Source of the DNA: an uncultured beta proteobacterium | Lineage (GTDB): Bacteria; Pseudomonadota; Gammaproteobacteria; Burkholderiales; Burkholderiaceae_C | Assembly: GCA_903920695.1 (NCBI GenBank) | Contig: CAIXNB010000075.1 | Location: forward strand, 1 to 64,000 | Direction of reading: 5' to 3' | DNA length: 64,000 bases | Part shown: in pieces, positions 47,538 to 56,373 of the stretch | Position numbering within the stretch: position 1 is the stretch's first letter | How the letters are laid out: each line of letters starts with the position of its first letter | Position numbers and translations under genes: made by a program | The notes under the pieces: generated by a model | Seen by the model: only the letters and a program-made list of their open reading frames with translations | Told to the model about the DNA's origin: nothing | Databases searched by the model: none

Positions 47538-47968
47538 AGCTAGGCCCGCGCCACCAACAGCGGGGCTTCACCCTGATCGAGGCCATCGTCTCGCTGGTGC
47601 TGATTTCAACCACCGGCATGGCCTTGTTCAGCTGGATCAACAGCAACATCATCACCCTCGGCCGCGTGCAGGAAAGTAATGCTGAAAACGCCGCCACCCT
47701 GAATGCGCTGGAATACATGCACAACATCAACCCGATGACCTCTCCGCAAGGGCAAGTCGATCTGGGTGCGTACCGCATCTCCTGGAAAGCCGAGGCGAGC
47801 ACCGAACTGCACGACGGAGCCGACTACCCATATGGGATCAGCCCTTACCAGTTAGGTGTATACCAGACAAAAGTAACCCTGCAAAAATCAGACGGACAAC
47901 TCTGGTTTGCGTTCAGCTTGCAGCAAGTTGGTTTTAAGAGAGTGCGAGACATATCGCAGCCGCTCTGA
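47534..47968 (+). CDS. gspI: Minor pseudopilin GspI
   Basis: 144 residues from a GTG at 47534 whose TGA overlap with gspH (GTGA) suggests coupling. An ATG at 47504 would add ten residues but has no ribosome site. The cleavage motif is QRGFTLIEAIVSLVLIS. Position and length fit GspI, a member of the pseudopilus tip complex. Confidence 0.83.
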   Translation: MKLGPRHQQRGFTLIEAIVSLVLISTTGMALFSWINSNIITLGRVQESNAENAATLNALEYMHNINPMTSPQGQVDLGAYRISWKAEASTELHDGADYPYGISPYQLGVYQTKVTLQKSDGQLWFAFSLQQVGFKRVRDISQPL

Positions 47969-47974
47969 GTAACG

Positions 47975-48589
47975 ATGACAGGCCAGTTTTCCCGCCAATC
48001 TGCCCAAGGGCCAAGACAGATCGGATTTACCCTGATCGAAGTGCTGGTCGTGCTGATCCTTTTCAGCCTGATCGGTGGCGTATTGTTTCAGGCACTTGAA
48101 CGCACCTATCGCTTGGAAGAGCGCTTCGGAACTGAGCTATTCAATGTTCAACAAGGGCAGATGGTCACTGAATGGTACCGCCAGACAGTGCAGGGGCTCT
48201 ATCCAGATAGTCCGGGGGGACACAATCTGTTTCGCGGCACCGATCGAGAATTTTCCGGTTTGAGCAGCAACCCGCTCAGCAACGAGTATGGTGCCCCGAC
48301 CCCGATCAGCTGGAAAATCCGGAGCAATCAACAAACGGGCGGCACCGAACTTGTCTATTTGGAAGGCAAACAAATATCCTCGATCTTGGCTTGGCACGGA
48401 ATAAACGCAAAATTCATCTATTTTGATGAAAAACAAACCCCTCACGAAAGATGGCCGCCAGCGCTCGGGCTATTCCCCCAACTTCCATCGCAAATTCAGC
48501 TGCTGGTCAAGGGCTCCGGTGAGCACAGCGTCATCATCGCCTCACCGAGGGGGCCAGCTCAATCTTTGCCACGCCTGCAGGATCAATGA
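47975..48589 (+). CDS. gspJ: Minor pseudopilin GspJ
   Basis: 204 residues with the prepilin motif QIGFTLIEVLVVLILFSLIG after a 17-residue leader. The C-terminal beta-rich domain is larger than in GspH and GspI, as usual for GspJ. It overlaps gspK by four bases. Confidence 0.87.
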   Translation: MTGQFSRQSAQGPRQIGFTLIEVLVVLILFSLIGGVLFQALERTYRLEERFGTELFNVQQGQMVTEWYRQTVQGLYPDSPGGHNLFRGTDREFSGLSSNPLSNEYGAPTPISWKIRSNQQTGGTELVYLEGKQISSILAWHGINAKFIYFDEKQTPHERWPPALGLFPQLPSQIQLLVKGSGEHSVIIASPRGPAQSLPRLQDQ

Positions 48590-49602
48590 ATAAGGTCACT
48601 TCGTCTGCGGTGCGACCGGACCGACAACATGGCTTTGTCCTCGTCATGACACTCTGGGTCCTGGTTATCGTGGCCATCGCCACAGCTTACTTTTCCGAGC
48701 GCGTGACCCAAGCGGTGGAACTCGCGCAGCAGTCCCGGCAAAACACCAGCGCCATGGTAGGCATGGCCAGCACCCGGGCCGAAATACTTTACCGCCTCGG
48801 CACCACCTCGCTGACCGAATATGGGCTGGGACGAGGTAATGCCGCCATAGGACTTGACAACCGTCCCTATCGAGGCTTGGGCGGTTCCCTGCTGCGTCTG
48901 CAGGACAGTCGTGGGTTGCTCAATTTAAACCATGCCGAGGATGATACGCTGCAACGTTTCCTTGGTTTAATTGGCATCCCGGCAGAACAGCGTGGCCACA
49001 TGATTGACACCTTGCGCGACTACACCCAGGCCAGCAAACTGCACCGACTCAACGGTGCCGGCGACGAAGACTATGCGACCCAGAATCTCGCCCTTCCGAG
49101 CCATCAAAATCTAATCACCCCCTGGGAAGCTAGACGCATCATTGGATGGCGCGATGCGTCGCCGCTCTGGCAAAACGCACGCCTGGTTGAACTAAGCGCT
49201 ACCGGTGTTTCTATGGGTCTCAACCCCAACACCGCACCTGCCGAGGTTCTGTCAACACTGCCGGGAGCTACTGCAGAGAAGACACAACTCGTCATAGCCA
49301 GGCGTACGTTGACCCCCATCACCGATGTGCGCGAACTTGCTGAACTGTTAGGCCTCCCTGCACAGCAGATAGCGGATCAAATTGGTGTTATACCGAGCAA
49401 CTCCATTCGCATTACACAATCCACAGCCGGAGTTTCCTGGTCTGTTCAGTACAACATCACCTTGACCCCCAAAGGCAGTGATACGCCGTGGAGAATCGAC
49501 TATCAAAGCCGCGTAAGCACCAATCAGGCCGACGGCGCGCAGACCAGTCCGATTGACCTCCCACCTCGATCCAAGGCGCCGCCTGAAGCTTTGCCGTTGT
49601 GA
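48586..49602 (+). CDS. gspK: Minor pseudopilin GspK
   Basis: 338 residues. The N-terminal helix has a cleavage-like site in QHGFVLVMTLWVLVIVA, without the Glu+5 seen in other pseudopilins, which is characteristic of GspK. The large globular domain has the LNLNHAEDDTLQRF and LNPNTAPAEVLSTLPG motifs. It caps the pseudopilus tip with GspI and GspJ. A 105-base gap follows before gspL. Confidence 0.92.
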   Translation: MNKVTSSAVRPDRQHGFVLVMTLWVLVIVAIATAYFSERVTQAVELAQQSRQNTSAMVGMASTRAEILYRLGTTSLTEYGLGRGNAAIGLDNRPYRGLGGSLLRLQDSRGLLNLNHAEDDTLQRFLGLIGIPAEQRGHMIDTLRDYTQASKLHRLNGAGDEDYATQNLALPSHQNLITPWEARRIIGWRDASPLWQNARLVELSATGVSMGLNPNTAPAEVLSTLPGATAEKTQLVIARRTLTPITDVRELAELLGLPAQQIADQIGVIPSNSIRITQSTAGVSWSVQYNITLTPKGSDTPWRIDYQSRVSTNQADGAQTSPIDLPPRSKAPPEALPL

Positions 49603-49707
49603 AAGTCCACTAGAATTAGCTTCACGAATGCTATCTCTTGCTCTCTTTGGTTTGTGAAGTAATGTATATGCGATTTGCGTCAGCCAAATAACACCACCCT
49701 TCCACCA

Positions 49708-50751
49708 ATGATTCTTCGCTTACCGGCCCGTCGTTTTTTGCAAAGCACTGAAAAGACCGAAACACCTGAAGCACGTTTTGGCACCTTGCAGTGGGTTTTG
49801 ACACGAGCCATGTACCGTTTCAAAATTTTCGACCTGGCTCAAGTTCCCGCAAAAAATAGAATGCAAGCACTGGGCTTGGAACTGGCGCAGTGGACACCCT
49901 TTTCCCATAGTGACTACTACGTAGGTTGGCATGGCCCAAAGGCTTTGGTTTGGGGATGGGACGCAGAGAAAGTCAGAACGGCAATTGCTGCGCAGGGACT
50001 AAAGCTAAAAAGTGCGCAAGTCTTGCCTGAGACTGTTTTGAGGGCCCCCCTTTCGGACGGCCTGTGCTTGATAACTTGCCAAGAGGGCTATGAAGGACAG
50101 TTTTGGCTCGAGGGTCACATCGAGCGCAGCCGCTGGTGGCCACAGCCTCCGTCCCCGGATGAGTGGCTAATGTTTCAGCGTGATGCCGCCATTGCGCCCA
50201 ACCAACAACAACGGCAACCGCCTGTAGCGCGGTCAGCCCCATTGGATGCAAAGCCGTGGATCACAGGGGCTGGTGCGACGAGCGACCCGGCAATTCAAGT
50301 GGGGCGTGTCATTGTCGCGTTATGCGCCCTCTTGCTGCTGCTGCCCACGTACTGGTATGGATTTGGTTTGTACAAAGTACGTCTCAGCACTGCGCAAATT
50401 CAGGAACAACGGGTCCAAATGGAGCTTGAAACAGCACCAATTGCCAAAGCACGTGGCCAGGCATTGGACTACCTCGCCCGGATCAACACCTTGCGCGGCA
50501 TTGCACCTTACCCGGGACAACTGAGCTTGATGGCAAAAATTGCGCAAGCGCTACCCGCAGACAATTCGTACATCAAGGACTGGGATTTCCAGCAGGGGCA
50601 GCTCAAAGTCACTGTTACCTCGAAGACCGATATTTCCACCACCCAGCTCATAAGCATGATGCAACAGGCAAATTCGTTCCGCAACGTCAAGGCTTTGCCC
50701 GGGCAGGATCCCAAAAACGTCATGTTTCAGATGGATGTGATCGGCAAATAG
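49708..50751 (+). CDS. gspL: Type II secretion GspL-like / PilN-like inner membrane protein
   Basis: 347 residues from the ATG at 49708. A cytoplasmic N-terminal part of about 225 residues, one transmembrane helix (VIVALCALLLLLPTYWYG) and a periplasmic PilN-like ferredoxin domain at the C-terminus (DWDFQQGQLKVTVTSKTDIS) are seen. This architecture and the operon position fit GspL, which docks GspE. The cytoplasmic part is clearly divergent, so the name rests mainly on architecture and synteny. No ribosome site is obvious. Confidence 0.7.
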   Translation: MILRLPARRFLQSTEKTETPEARFGTLQWVLTRAMYRFKIFDLAQVPAKNRMQALGLELAQWTPFSHSDYYVGWHGPKALVWGWDAEKVRTAIAAQGLKLKSAQVLPETVLRAPLSDGLCLITCQEGYEGQFWLEGHIERSRWWPQPPSPDEWLMFQRDAAIAPNQQQRQPPVARSAPLDAKPWITGAGATSDPAIQVGRVIVALCALLLLLPTYWYGFGLYKVRLSTAQIQEQRVQMELETAPIAKARGQALDYLARINTLRGIAPYPGQLSLMAKIAQALPADNSYIKDWDFQQGQLKVTVTSKTDISTTQLISMMQQANSFRNVKALPGQDPKNVMFQMDVIGK

Positions 50752-50753
50752 AC

Positions 50754-51401
50754 ATGTTCGACGACTTACTCAACGAATTGCGCAGCAACCCAAGGTTACG
50801 CTCGGGTATCGCCTTGATCATCGGCATATTTTGGTTGTATGGCCTTCTTGTGCTGAACGAAACCTTGCATGAAGAAAACCAACGAAACCAAGCGGCAACG
50901 CAGACTCGGGCGCGCCTACAGGCACTGTTGGCACAGCCGGAGTGGCAATCACGGGCGATGGCGGCCCAGGCCACGGCGGTGCAACTGGAGGGGCGGCTGT
51001 GGCAAGCGCCCACGACCGGGTTGGCACAAGCAGCCTTTCAGGATTGGCTCAGCGCCACAATGATCCAGGCTGGCATTGCACGCCCACAAATAGCTGTCAC
51101 AGTCGCCGATGAAATCGCTCCTGTAGCATCCAGTCAAGGCGCCAATGTCGCCGGATCAACTCCACCAGGATTGTGGAAAGTTACTGCCAAACTGGGTTTT
51201 GAATCCAATGCTCCGGCGTTGCTGAACTTCTTGAATCTGCTTGAAAACAATGAAAAACAAATTGTGGTCGCCACCCTCAATGTGCGCAAGGAACCCGCGC
51301 CACGTGTTGAAATGGAACTTAGTGGCTATTTCCAAAGGCAGGACGCCTCGGTGCGGACAAGCGAAACAGCAAGGCAGAACAACCTGCCGGCTACGAGATA
51401 A
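50754..51401 (+). CDS. gspM: Type II secretion GspM-like / PilO-like protein
   Basis: 215 residues: one N-terminal transmembrane helix (IALIIGIFWLYGLLVLNE), a coiled-coil-like stretch and a periplasmic ferredoxin-like domain. It starts two bases after gspL and fits GspM, the partner of GspL. Sequence similarity to classical GspM is not visible by eye; the assignment is positional. Confidence 0.65.
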   Translation: MFDDLLNELRSNPRLRSGIALIIGIFWLYGLLVLNETLHEENQRNQAATQTRARLQALLAQPEWQSRAMAAQATAVQLEGRLWQAPTTGLAQAAFQDWLSATMIQAGIARPQIAVTVADEIAPVASSQGANVAGSTPPGLWKVTAKLGFESNAPALLNFLNLLENNEKQIVVATLNVRKEPAPRVEMELSGYFQRQDASVRTSETARQNNLPATR

Positions 51402-51403
51402 TC

Positions 51404-51844
51404 ATGCGCTTTGTTCAAGATAACCTTTACCCCTTATTGGCCACCCTGGCTTTAACATTTGCAATTGTTTTCTGGTTTGGGGCTCCGAACCCGCCCCCGA
51501 TAAAAGCACAGACTTTGATCGCTGAGCCCTGGAGCCTGCCTAAGGAGGCTGAACACGATGCCAAGAAACCTCTCGATGTCATCAATGCACGCAATTTGTG
51601 GGGCATCGTAGCGACAAATGCACCAAAGGAGCCCGAATGGCATGTGCTAGGCATTGTCCGAAGCGGGTTAGATCGGTTCATCTTGCTGGCCTTTGAAGGC
51701 AAACCGATTGAGATGCTCAAAGCCGGCGATGCGCTGCCCGATGGCGTAAAAATCATGCAAATAGAGAAAGACCGTTTTTTCGTGATGACACCAGACAAGA
51801 AAAAACTCGCCTTTGGAATTTACAAAAATGAACCTGCAAAATAG
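51404..51844 (+). CDS. GspC-like type II secretion protein lacking a PDZ domain
   Basis: 146 residues: one N-terminal membrane helix (LLATLALTFAIVFWFG) and a periplasmic domain with NARNLWGIVATN and VLGIVRSGLDRFILLAFEGK. The latter resembles the homology region of GspC (LxGVV....ALI...G) that contacts the secretin N0 domain. It is too short to have the C-terminal PDZ or coiled-coil of classical GspC. It starts two bases after gspM and overlaps gspD by 17 bases. Confidence 0.65.
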   Translation: MRFVQDNLYPLLATLALTFAIVFWFGAPNPPPIKAQTLIAEPWSLPKEAEHDAKKPLDVINARNLWGIVATNAPKEPEWHVLGIVRSGLDRFILLAFEGKPIEMLKAGDALPDGVKIMQIEKDRFFVMTPDKKKLAFGIYKNEPAK

Positions 51845-53945
51845 CGTACCTTGCCTGCTGGCGTTGTCCAGCCTGCTGCTGGGCGCTTGTGTCGCCAACC
51901 CTCCGATCCTGCCCGAGCCGTTGGTTAAGGTGCGGGTCGATGCGCGTGTTGAGGCAGCAGGACAAAGCCTGGGATCTCGCAGTCAAGACGATGACAGGGG
52001 AACTCTATCAACCACCATTGAAAGCACCCCAAAGCCACCGGCTGCAGGCAAACTAAGCACCGTGAAAGACGAAGTGCCAAAGGGTGCAGGCACTGAAGAG
52101 GCCAACATCACCGTCGCATTTGACCAGATGCCCTTGCCCAACTTTGTGCAAGCCGTCTATGGCTTGATTCTGAAGAAAACCTACAGCATGGACCCGCAAG
52201 TTGCTGGCCGCAAAGATCTGGTAACACTGCGTGCCGCGCAACTGCAAACCCCGGCTCAGATTGAAAACGCGGCACGTCTGCTGCTCAAGACTTATGGCGT
52301 GGCAGTCAACGATTTGGGTGCGGGTAACTATCGTATCACCCCCGACAATGTCCAAACCGGCTATGCGCCAGAAATTCTGCGGGGTCGCGCCTTGCCCGAA
52401 GTGCCGTTGCCGTTACGCCCAATCTACCAGCTGATCGAAATGCAAGCGTTGCGCAGCAGCGAAGTTGCGGGGTGGCTGACGAAAATATTCAGCAGCAAAG
52501 TAAACATTGTTGACGACTTCAGCCACAACACCTTGATCATAAGCGGTCAGTCCGATGATGTGAGCGCGGTGTTGGCGGCGATCCATGTCCTTGACCAGCC
52601 GTTGATGAAAGGCCGCCAGAGTCAACGCATCAATCCGGTATTCTGGTCTGCTGAAGAGCTTGGCAAAAGACTCAATGAAGTCCTCACCACTGAAGGCTAT
52701 GCGGTCTCCAGTGCAGCGCTCGGGTCGGCATCGTTTCCGGTCAATCTGCTTCCCATTCAGGGCATCAATGCCCTCATCGTTTTTGCCGCCGACCCGGCGT
52801 TGATGCAACACATCATCGACTGGGCCCAGAAGCTCGACAAGCCCAACAACAGCCCGGCCTCGGAGGGAGGCTACTTCACCTACCGGGCGCGTCAGACCAA
52901 TGCCGAAGATCTGGCCAAAACTATGCAAGCCGTGTTCGGCGAAATGCAGGCAGCAAGACCGGCCACTGGTGCGGCAACGGCCGGCACGGTGGCTGCAGGT
53001 GCTCCAACTGCGGTCAAGTCATCGCGTGTTGTCGTCAATGCCCCAACCAACACCCTCATCTTTCAGGGTGACACCAAAAATCAGAGTCAACTGTTCAATC
53101 TACTGCAGGAATTGGACAAGCCCGCCAAAGCCGCCCTGATCGAGGTAACAGTGGCTGAAGTCACGCTGGACGATACCAATCAGCTTGGCGTCGAATGGGC
53201 ATTCGGCGCATCCGGCGCCAACTATGTCGGTGGCACGCTGGCCGGGGTAACGCTGGGCAACGGCGGCTTGGCGGTGGCTGGCCTGGGCATCGGCACCGGT
53301 GGGCTTACTGTGGCCAAGCTGAGCAGCGCCGGCGACCTGCGCGCCATGCTCAATTTGATGGCTACCAGTAGTAAGGCCAATGTGCTGTCGAGCCCTCGCA
53401 TTCTGGCGCGCAATGGCGAAACAGCGACCATTCAGGTCGGCTCGGAGATTCCCACTATTACCCAACAGCAAACCACGGCGGCCACTGGCGGTACCGGTGT
53501 ATTGCAGTCCATTCAGTACCGCAATACCGGCGTCATCCTCAAAGTAAAACCCATCATTTATGCAGGCGACCGAATTGATCTCGAGGTAACCCAGGAAGTC
53601 AGCGACAGCACCCGGGTTGGCGTGGCGGGCTCCCCCATTATCGACACACGCAAGGTGGAGACCCACCTGTCGCTAAAAGACGGCACCCCTGTCTTGCTCG
53701 GTGGACTTATTTCGCAGAACAACAGTCGCTCTGAAACCGGCGTGCCACTGCTCAAGGACATTCCCGGCTTCGGGCAACTGTTTCGCACCAATACTGACAT
53801 TAATCGCAAGACCGAGTTACTAGTGTTGATCACTCCCTACATCGTCGCCGACGATCACGACGCCCAGGAGATCACCAACGCCTTTCGTAACCAGCTTGGA
53901 GACTGGGCCAAACCCAAGGCGGACGCAACACCATTAACCCACTAG
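51828..53945 (+). CDS. gspD: Type II secretion system secretin GspD
   Basis: 705 residues. The outer-membrane channel has N0-N3 domains (FDQMPLPNFVQAVYG, ... LIISGQSDDVSAVLAAIHVLD, ... VVVNAPTNTLIFQGD) and a secretin core (VLSSPRILARNGETATIQVGSEIP, VGVAGSPIIDTRKVETHLSLK, GVPLLKDIPGFGQLF). The ATG at 51828 opens a lipoprotein signal (SLLLGAC), so the secretin itself is probably lipidated. It is the last gene of the operon, rather than second as in the classical order. Gly/Ala-rich loops lie in N3 and between residues 375 and 400. Confidence 0.93.
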   Translation: MNLQNSVPCLLALSSLLLGACVANPPILPEPLVKVRVDARVEAAGQSLGSRSQDDDRGTLSTTIESTPKPPAAGKLSTVKDEVPKGAGTEEANITVAFDQMPLPNFVQAVYGLILKKTYSMDPQVAGRKDLVTLRAAQLQTPAQIENAARLLLKTYGVAVNDLGAGNYRITPDNVQTGYAPEILRGRALPEVPLPLRPIYQLIEMQALRSSEVAGWLTKIFSSKVNIVDDFSHNTLIISGQSDDVSAVLAAIHVLDQPLMKGRQSQRINPVFWSAEELGKRLNEVLTTEGYAVSSAALGSASFPVNLLPIQGINALIVFAADPALMQHIIDWAQKLDKPNNSPASEGGYFTYRARQTNAEDLAKTMQAVFGEMQAARPATGAATAGTVAAGAPTAVKSSRVVVNAPTNTLIFQGDTKNQSQLFNLLQELDKPAKAALIEVTVAEVTLDDTNQLGVEWAFGASGANYVGGTLAGVTLGNGGLAVAGLGIGTGGLTVAKLSSAGDLRAMLNLMATSSKANVLSSPRILARNGETATIQVGSEIPTITQQQTTAATGGTGVLQSIQYRNTGVILKVKPIIYAGDRIDLEVTQEVSDSTRVGVAGSPIIDTRKVETHLSLKDGTPVLLGGLISQNNSRSETGVPLLKDIPGFGQLFRTNTDINRKTELLVLITPYIVADDHDAQEITNAFRNQLGDWAKPKADATPLTH

Positions 53946-54049
53946 ACAACACGATTCGCGATATCTTTCGCAGATGCATGCGCTGAGCCACCCAGCATGA
54001 CCCCAAGCTGGCGAAATGTGCCTGCCAGCCTGCCGCAACCGTGCCGGGT

Positions 54050-54339
54050 CGTATCCGAACTGGTCAAGCAGCGCCTTAAATCGGGCACCGAGTTGTTTTT
54101 CTGGCGCAACAACATTGGACAGGAAGTTGCCATTGCCATGGAGCCCGCCGGGACCTTCAGGCCATCGAGATCAAGTCTGGCCGCACCTTCACTACCGATT
54201 GGCCTCAAGGCATGCGCAAATGGACCGCGCTGCCCGGCCCAAGCGTTACCGTCCATGTCCATTTTTGGCAGTCTTGGCGCTATGAGCGCCATGGCAGCGC
54301 CGTATTGCGCTGGGGAGTTCTCGCTGGGCGCCATTGACA
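54050..54339 (+). pseudogene. DUF4143-type AAA ATPase, C-terminal remnant with frameshift
   Basis: One frame reads ELVKQRLKSGTELFFWRNN then IGQEV, and the next frame continues LQAIEIKSGRTFTTDWPQGM up to a TGA near 54337. These match the C-terminal segment (..FWRDNxGxEVD.. ..xIEIKSGxT) of ATPases with the DUF4143 domain. The two parts are separated by a frameshift near 54150 and the ATPase half is missing. A dead accessory gene left in this gap. Confidence 0.55.
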
Positions 54340-54679
54340 ACGGCTGAAGTGTCCAACACTCGAAATGCGCTATGCCTTCAATGGCATTCTGCGCTTATCT
54401 GGCGGTTGATGCAGCCTGTTCTAATCGCAGCCTGCCGATCAAACCACTGCCGCTCCTTGAAGGCGCTGCGGTCAACCAGTGCCTGGTACGCTTAGTCCCG
54501 GCTTTCCATCTATCGCAGGCAGCTTGCAGGCCAACCTCCAGCGGCGTTCAATCGGCAAGCATCGCACCTGGCGCCCCTGAGGTCACCGTCCGGCGAGCAA
54601 GCGCCATGCTCAACCGCTGGCAAACCCTTGGCACAACCACCAAATGTTGTAAAAATAGCAAAAAAGAGTCTCCCATTCA

Positions 54680-54707
54680 TTGACCCTGAGAGTTTGCTTG
54701 CTATACT
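54680..54707 (+). promoter_or_regulatory. Sigma-70 type promoter of the exported protein gene
   Basis: TTGACC (54680-54685) and TATACT (54702-54707) are separated by 16 bases, close to consensus. Transcription would begin near 54714, giving a 5' leader of about 110 bases before the ATG at 54825. Confidence 0.65.
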
Positions 54708-54824
54708 GGCCCGGTCTTTCGAAAGACAGCATGGCAAACCGACACAACCAAGTTGTTCGGCGGCTTGTAATGTAGTTCGGGATATAGTTTGATCGACTAT
54801 CACTTTTACATAGAATGGGTTTGT

Positions 54825-56294
54825 ATGAAAATTAACAAGTTTGCTTTCAATCTGTCGGTTCTCGCTGCTGCTGCCTTGCTCGCATCGGGCGCACAAGCGA
54901 ACGGAGCAATTACTCCGAATGCTGCTGGTGCGACAGCCACCACCTACGCTGCAGAAGCGATCGGTGCTGCTACCGCAGTAACCTTGCCCAACATTGTGTA
55001 CACAATGGGCGTCGCTCGTGCAGCGGCTGGTCAAGATATGACCATCATTTACGACCTGCCAGCAGGAGCCACTTTCAACACGACACCTGCCGCCCCCACT
55101 TTTACGAAGGTTTCTGGCGGTGGGGTTCCTGTACCCGTAATTACATTGAAGCGTGGCGGTGCAGGTTCTAGCCAAGTGGTTTATTCGGTGTCAATCGATC
55201 CCGTCGCTGCGGCAAACTCCGTGAATGCAACGGACACGTTCACTTTGGTTGCACCAGCTGTAAAACTTGGTGCAACAAGTGTCGGATTGGGTGCCCTGAC
55301 CCTCAATGTAACTGTGGTGGATCAGGTTGAGACTGCTTGCGTTGATAACGCTGGCACGACTTCAACTTGCTTTGTTACTTCCAAGCCTGCGACATTGACG
55401 AATGTCGCTAATTTTTATGACACAGTTGCTGGAGCTGTTGGCGTTGCCACCGACACCGCTACAAAAACTGATGTGAATGCACCCGTGCCATTGGCTGGTT
55501 TTGTACTTGCTGGAGATGACACCGCGACTGTTGCCAAAGCGACCGTTCAAATCAGGAACACACTGGCTGGCTATAAGAATGCAGCAAATACCGCAGATTA
55601 CACCCTGGGCGCATCTGATCTGATCTCTGTGACTGTGACCGATCCTACAGGCTTCTTGGGTTTGGCCGCCAATGGTTTGGGTTATGCCTTGTCCTCAGCG
55701 CTGGTGTTTGCCCCGTCTGGAACAACTGCCACCATCGCTACCATTCCCGGTAATGATGCAAACCTGTCAGCGAACCGCTTGTTCTCGTTCACGTCCGATG
55801 CAGTCACTCCAATGGGCGTAGCTCGCACTCTGTCTATCGCTGGGTCTGTGACGCCTGCAGTGGGTGCAGCCCACAACTTCACCGGCAACAGCACTTGGTG
55901 GACATGGGGTAGCAATGGCACCATTCTGGAAACGCCTATGGCTGCCTACACCACGGGTTACAACAACCGTTTCGTGTTCATGAACTACGGCACAACCGCC
56001 GTAACTTACTCCACCGCCTGCCTGGTTGAAGCAGGAAAAACCGCTGTTAGCGGAACTGGCGCCACCGGTACGTTGCTGGCTGGTAAGCAAACCGTCGTTC
56101 TCGCTGCAGACGTGTGCACTATCACGGGAACTGCTACTGCGACCGGCAATGCAGCTACTCGCGCTGGCGTTCGTTTCACGATCAATGCGCCTAGTGCCAT
56201 TGTGAAGGGCGTATACAACAGTGTGAACAATACAACCGGTGCTATCGACTCCATCGAACTGGTGCGTCCCACAACCAACGCAAACCAGTTCTAA
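54825..56294 (+). CDS. Exported Ala/Thr/Val-rich protein of unknown function, possible surface-layer type
   Basis: 489 residues with a clean signal peptide (MKINKFAFNLSVLAAAALLA, cleavage near SGAQA-NG). The mature part is rich in Ala, Thr, Val and Gly, poor in Lys and predicted mostly beta. It has a few cysteines that could pair (CVDNAGTTSTC; STACLVEAG with DVC) and ends RPTTNANQF. No catalytic motif or sorting tail is recognised. Its own strong promoter, long leader and strong terminator suggest high expression. Position behind the T2SS and before two glycosyltransferase-like genes suggests a secreted, perhaps glycosylated, surface protein; this is inference. Confidence 0.75.
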   Translation: MKINKFAFNLSVLAAAALLASGAQANGAITPNAAGATATTYAAEAIGAATAVTLPNIVYTMGVARAAAGQDMTIIYDLPAGATFNTTPAAPTFTKVSGGGVPVPVITLKRGGAGSSQVVYSVSIDPVAAANSVNATDTFTLVAPAVKLGATSVGLGALTLNVTVVDQVETACVDNAGTTSTCFVTSKPATLTNVANFYDTVAGAVGVATDTATKTDVNAPVPLAGFVLAGDDTATVAKATVQIRNTLAGYKNAANTADYTLGASDLISVTVTDPTGFLGLAANGLGYALSSALVFAPSGTTATIATIPGNDANLSANRLFSFTSDAVTPMGVARTLSIAGSVTPAVGAAHNFTGNSTWWTWGSNGTILETPMAAYTTGYNNRFVFMNYGTTAVTYSTACLVEAGKTAVSGTGATGTLLAGKQTVVLAADVCTITGTATATGNAATRAGVRFTINAPSAIVKGVYNSVNNTTGAIDSIELVRPTTNANQF

Positions 56295-56315
56295 TCTAGT
56301 TCGCGTTGATCTCAC

Positions 56316-56339
56316 AAAAGGGGGCTTCGGCCCCCTTTT
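56316..56339 (+). terminator. Rho-independent terminator after the exported protein gene
   Basis: A perfect ten-base stem AAAAGGGGGC / GCCCCCTTTT with a TTCG loop, ending in a short T-tract, 21 bases after the stop codon. Confidence 0.88.
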
Positions 56340-56373
56340 GCATGGGGGTTTTTGTTAAAAAGTAAGAGATTGC

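Larger units (their letters stand above)
53946..54824. other. Mostly non-coding region between the T2SS operon and the exported protein gene
   Basis: 879 bases. The left part holds a broken ATPase gene (54050-54339). From about 54340 to 54660 I see only short frames with no recognisable family and no clear repeat. The right end contains the promoter and leader of the exported protein gene. Confidence 0.5.

Noticed and set aside
54340..54683. Short frames (e.g. 54372-54683 plus, 54510-55175 minus) as genes
   Set aside because: No recognisable motif, no ribosome site, and the minus-strand frame runs antisense into the exported protein gene.
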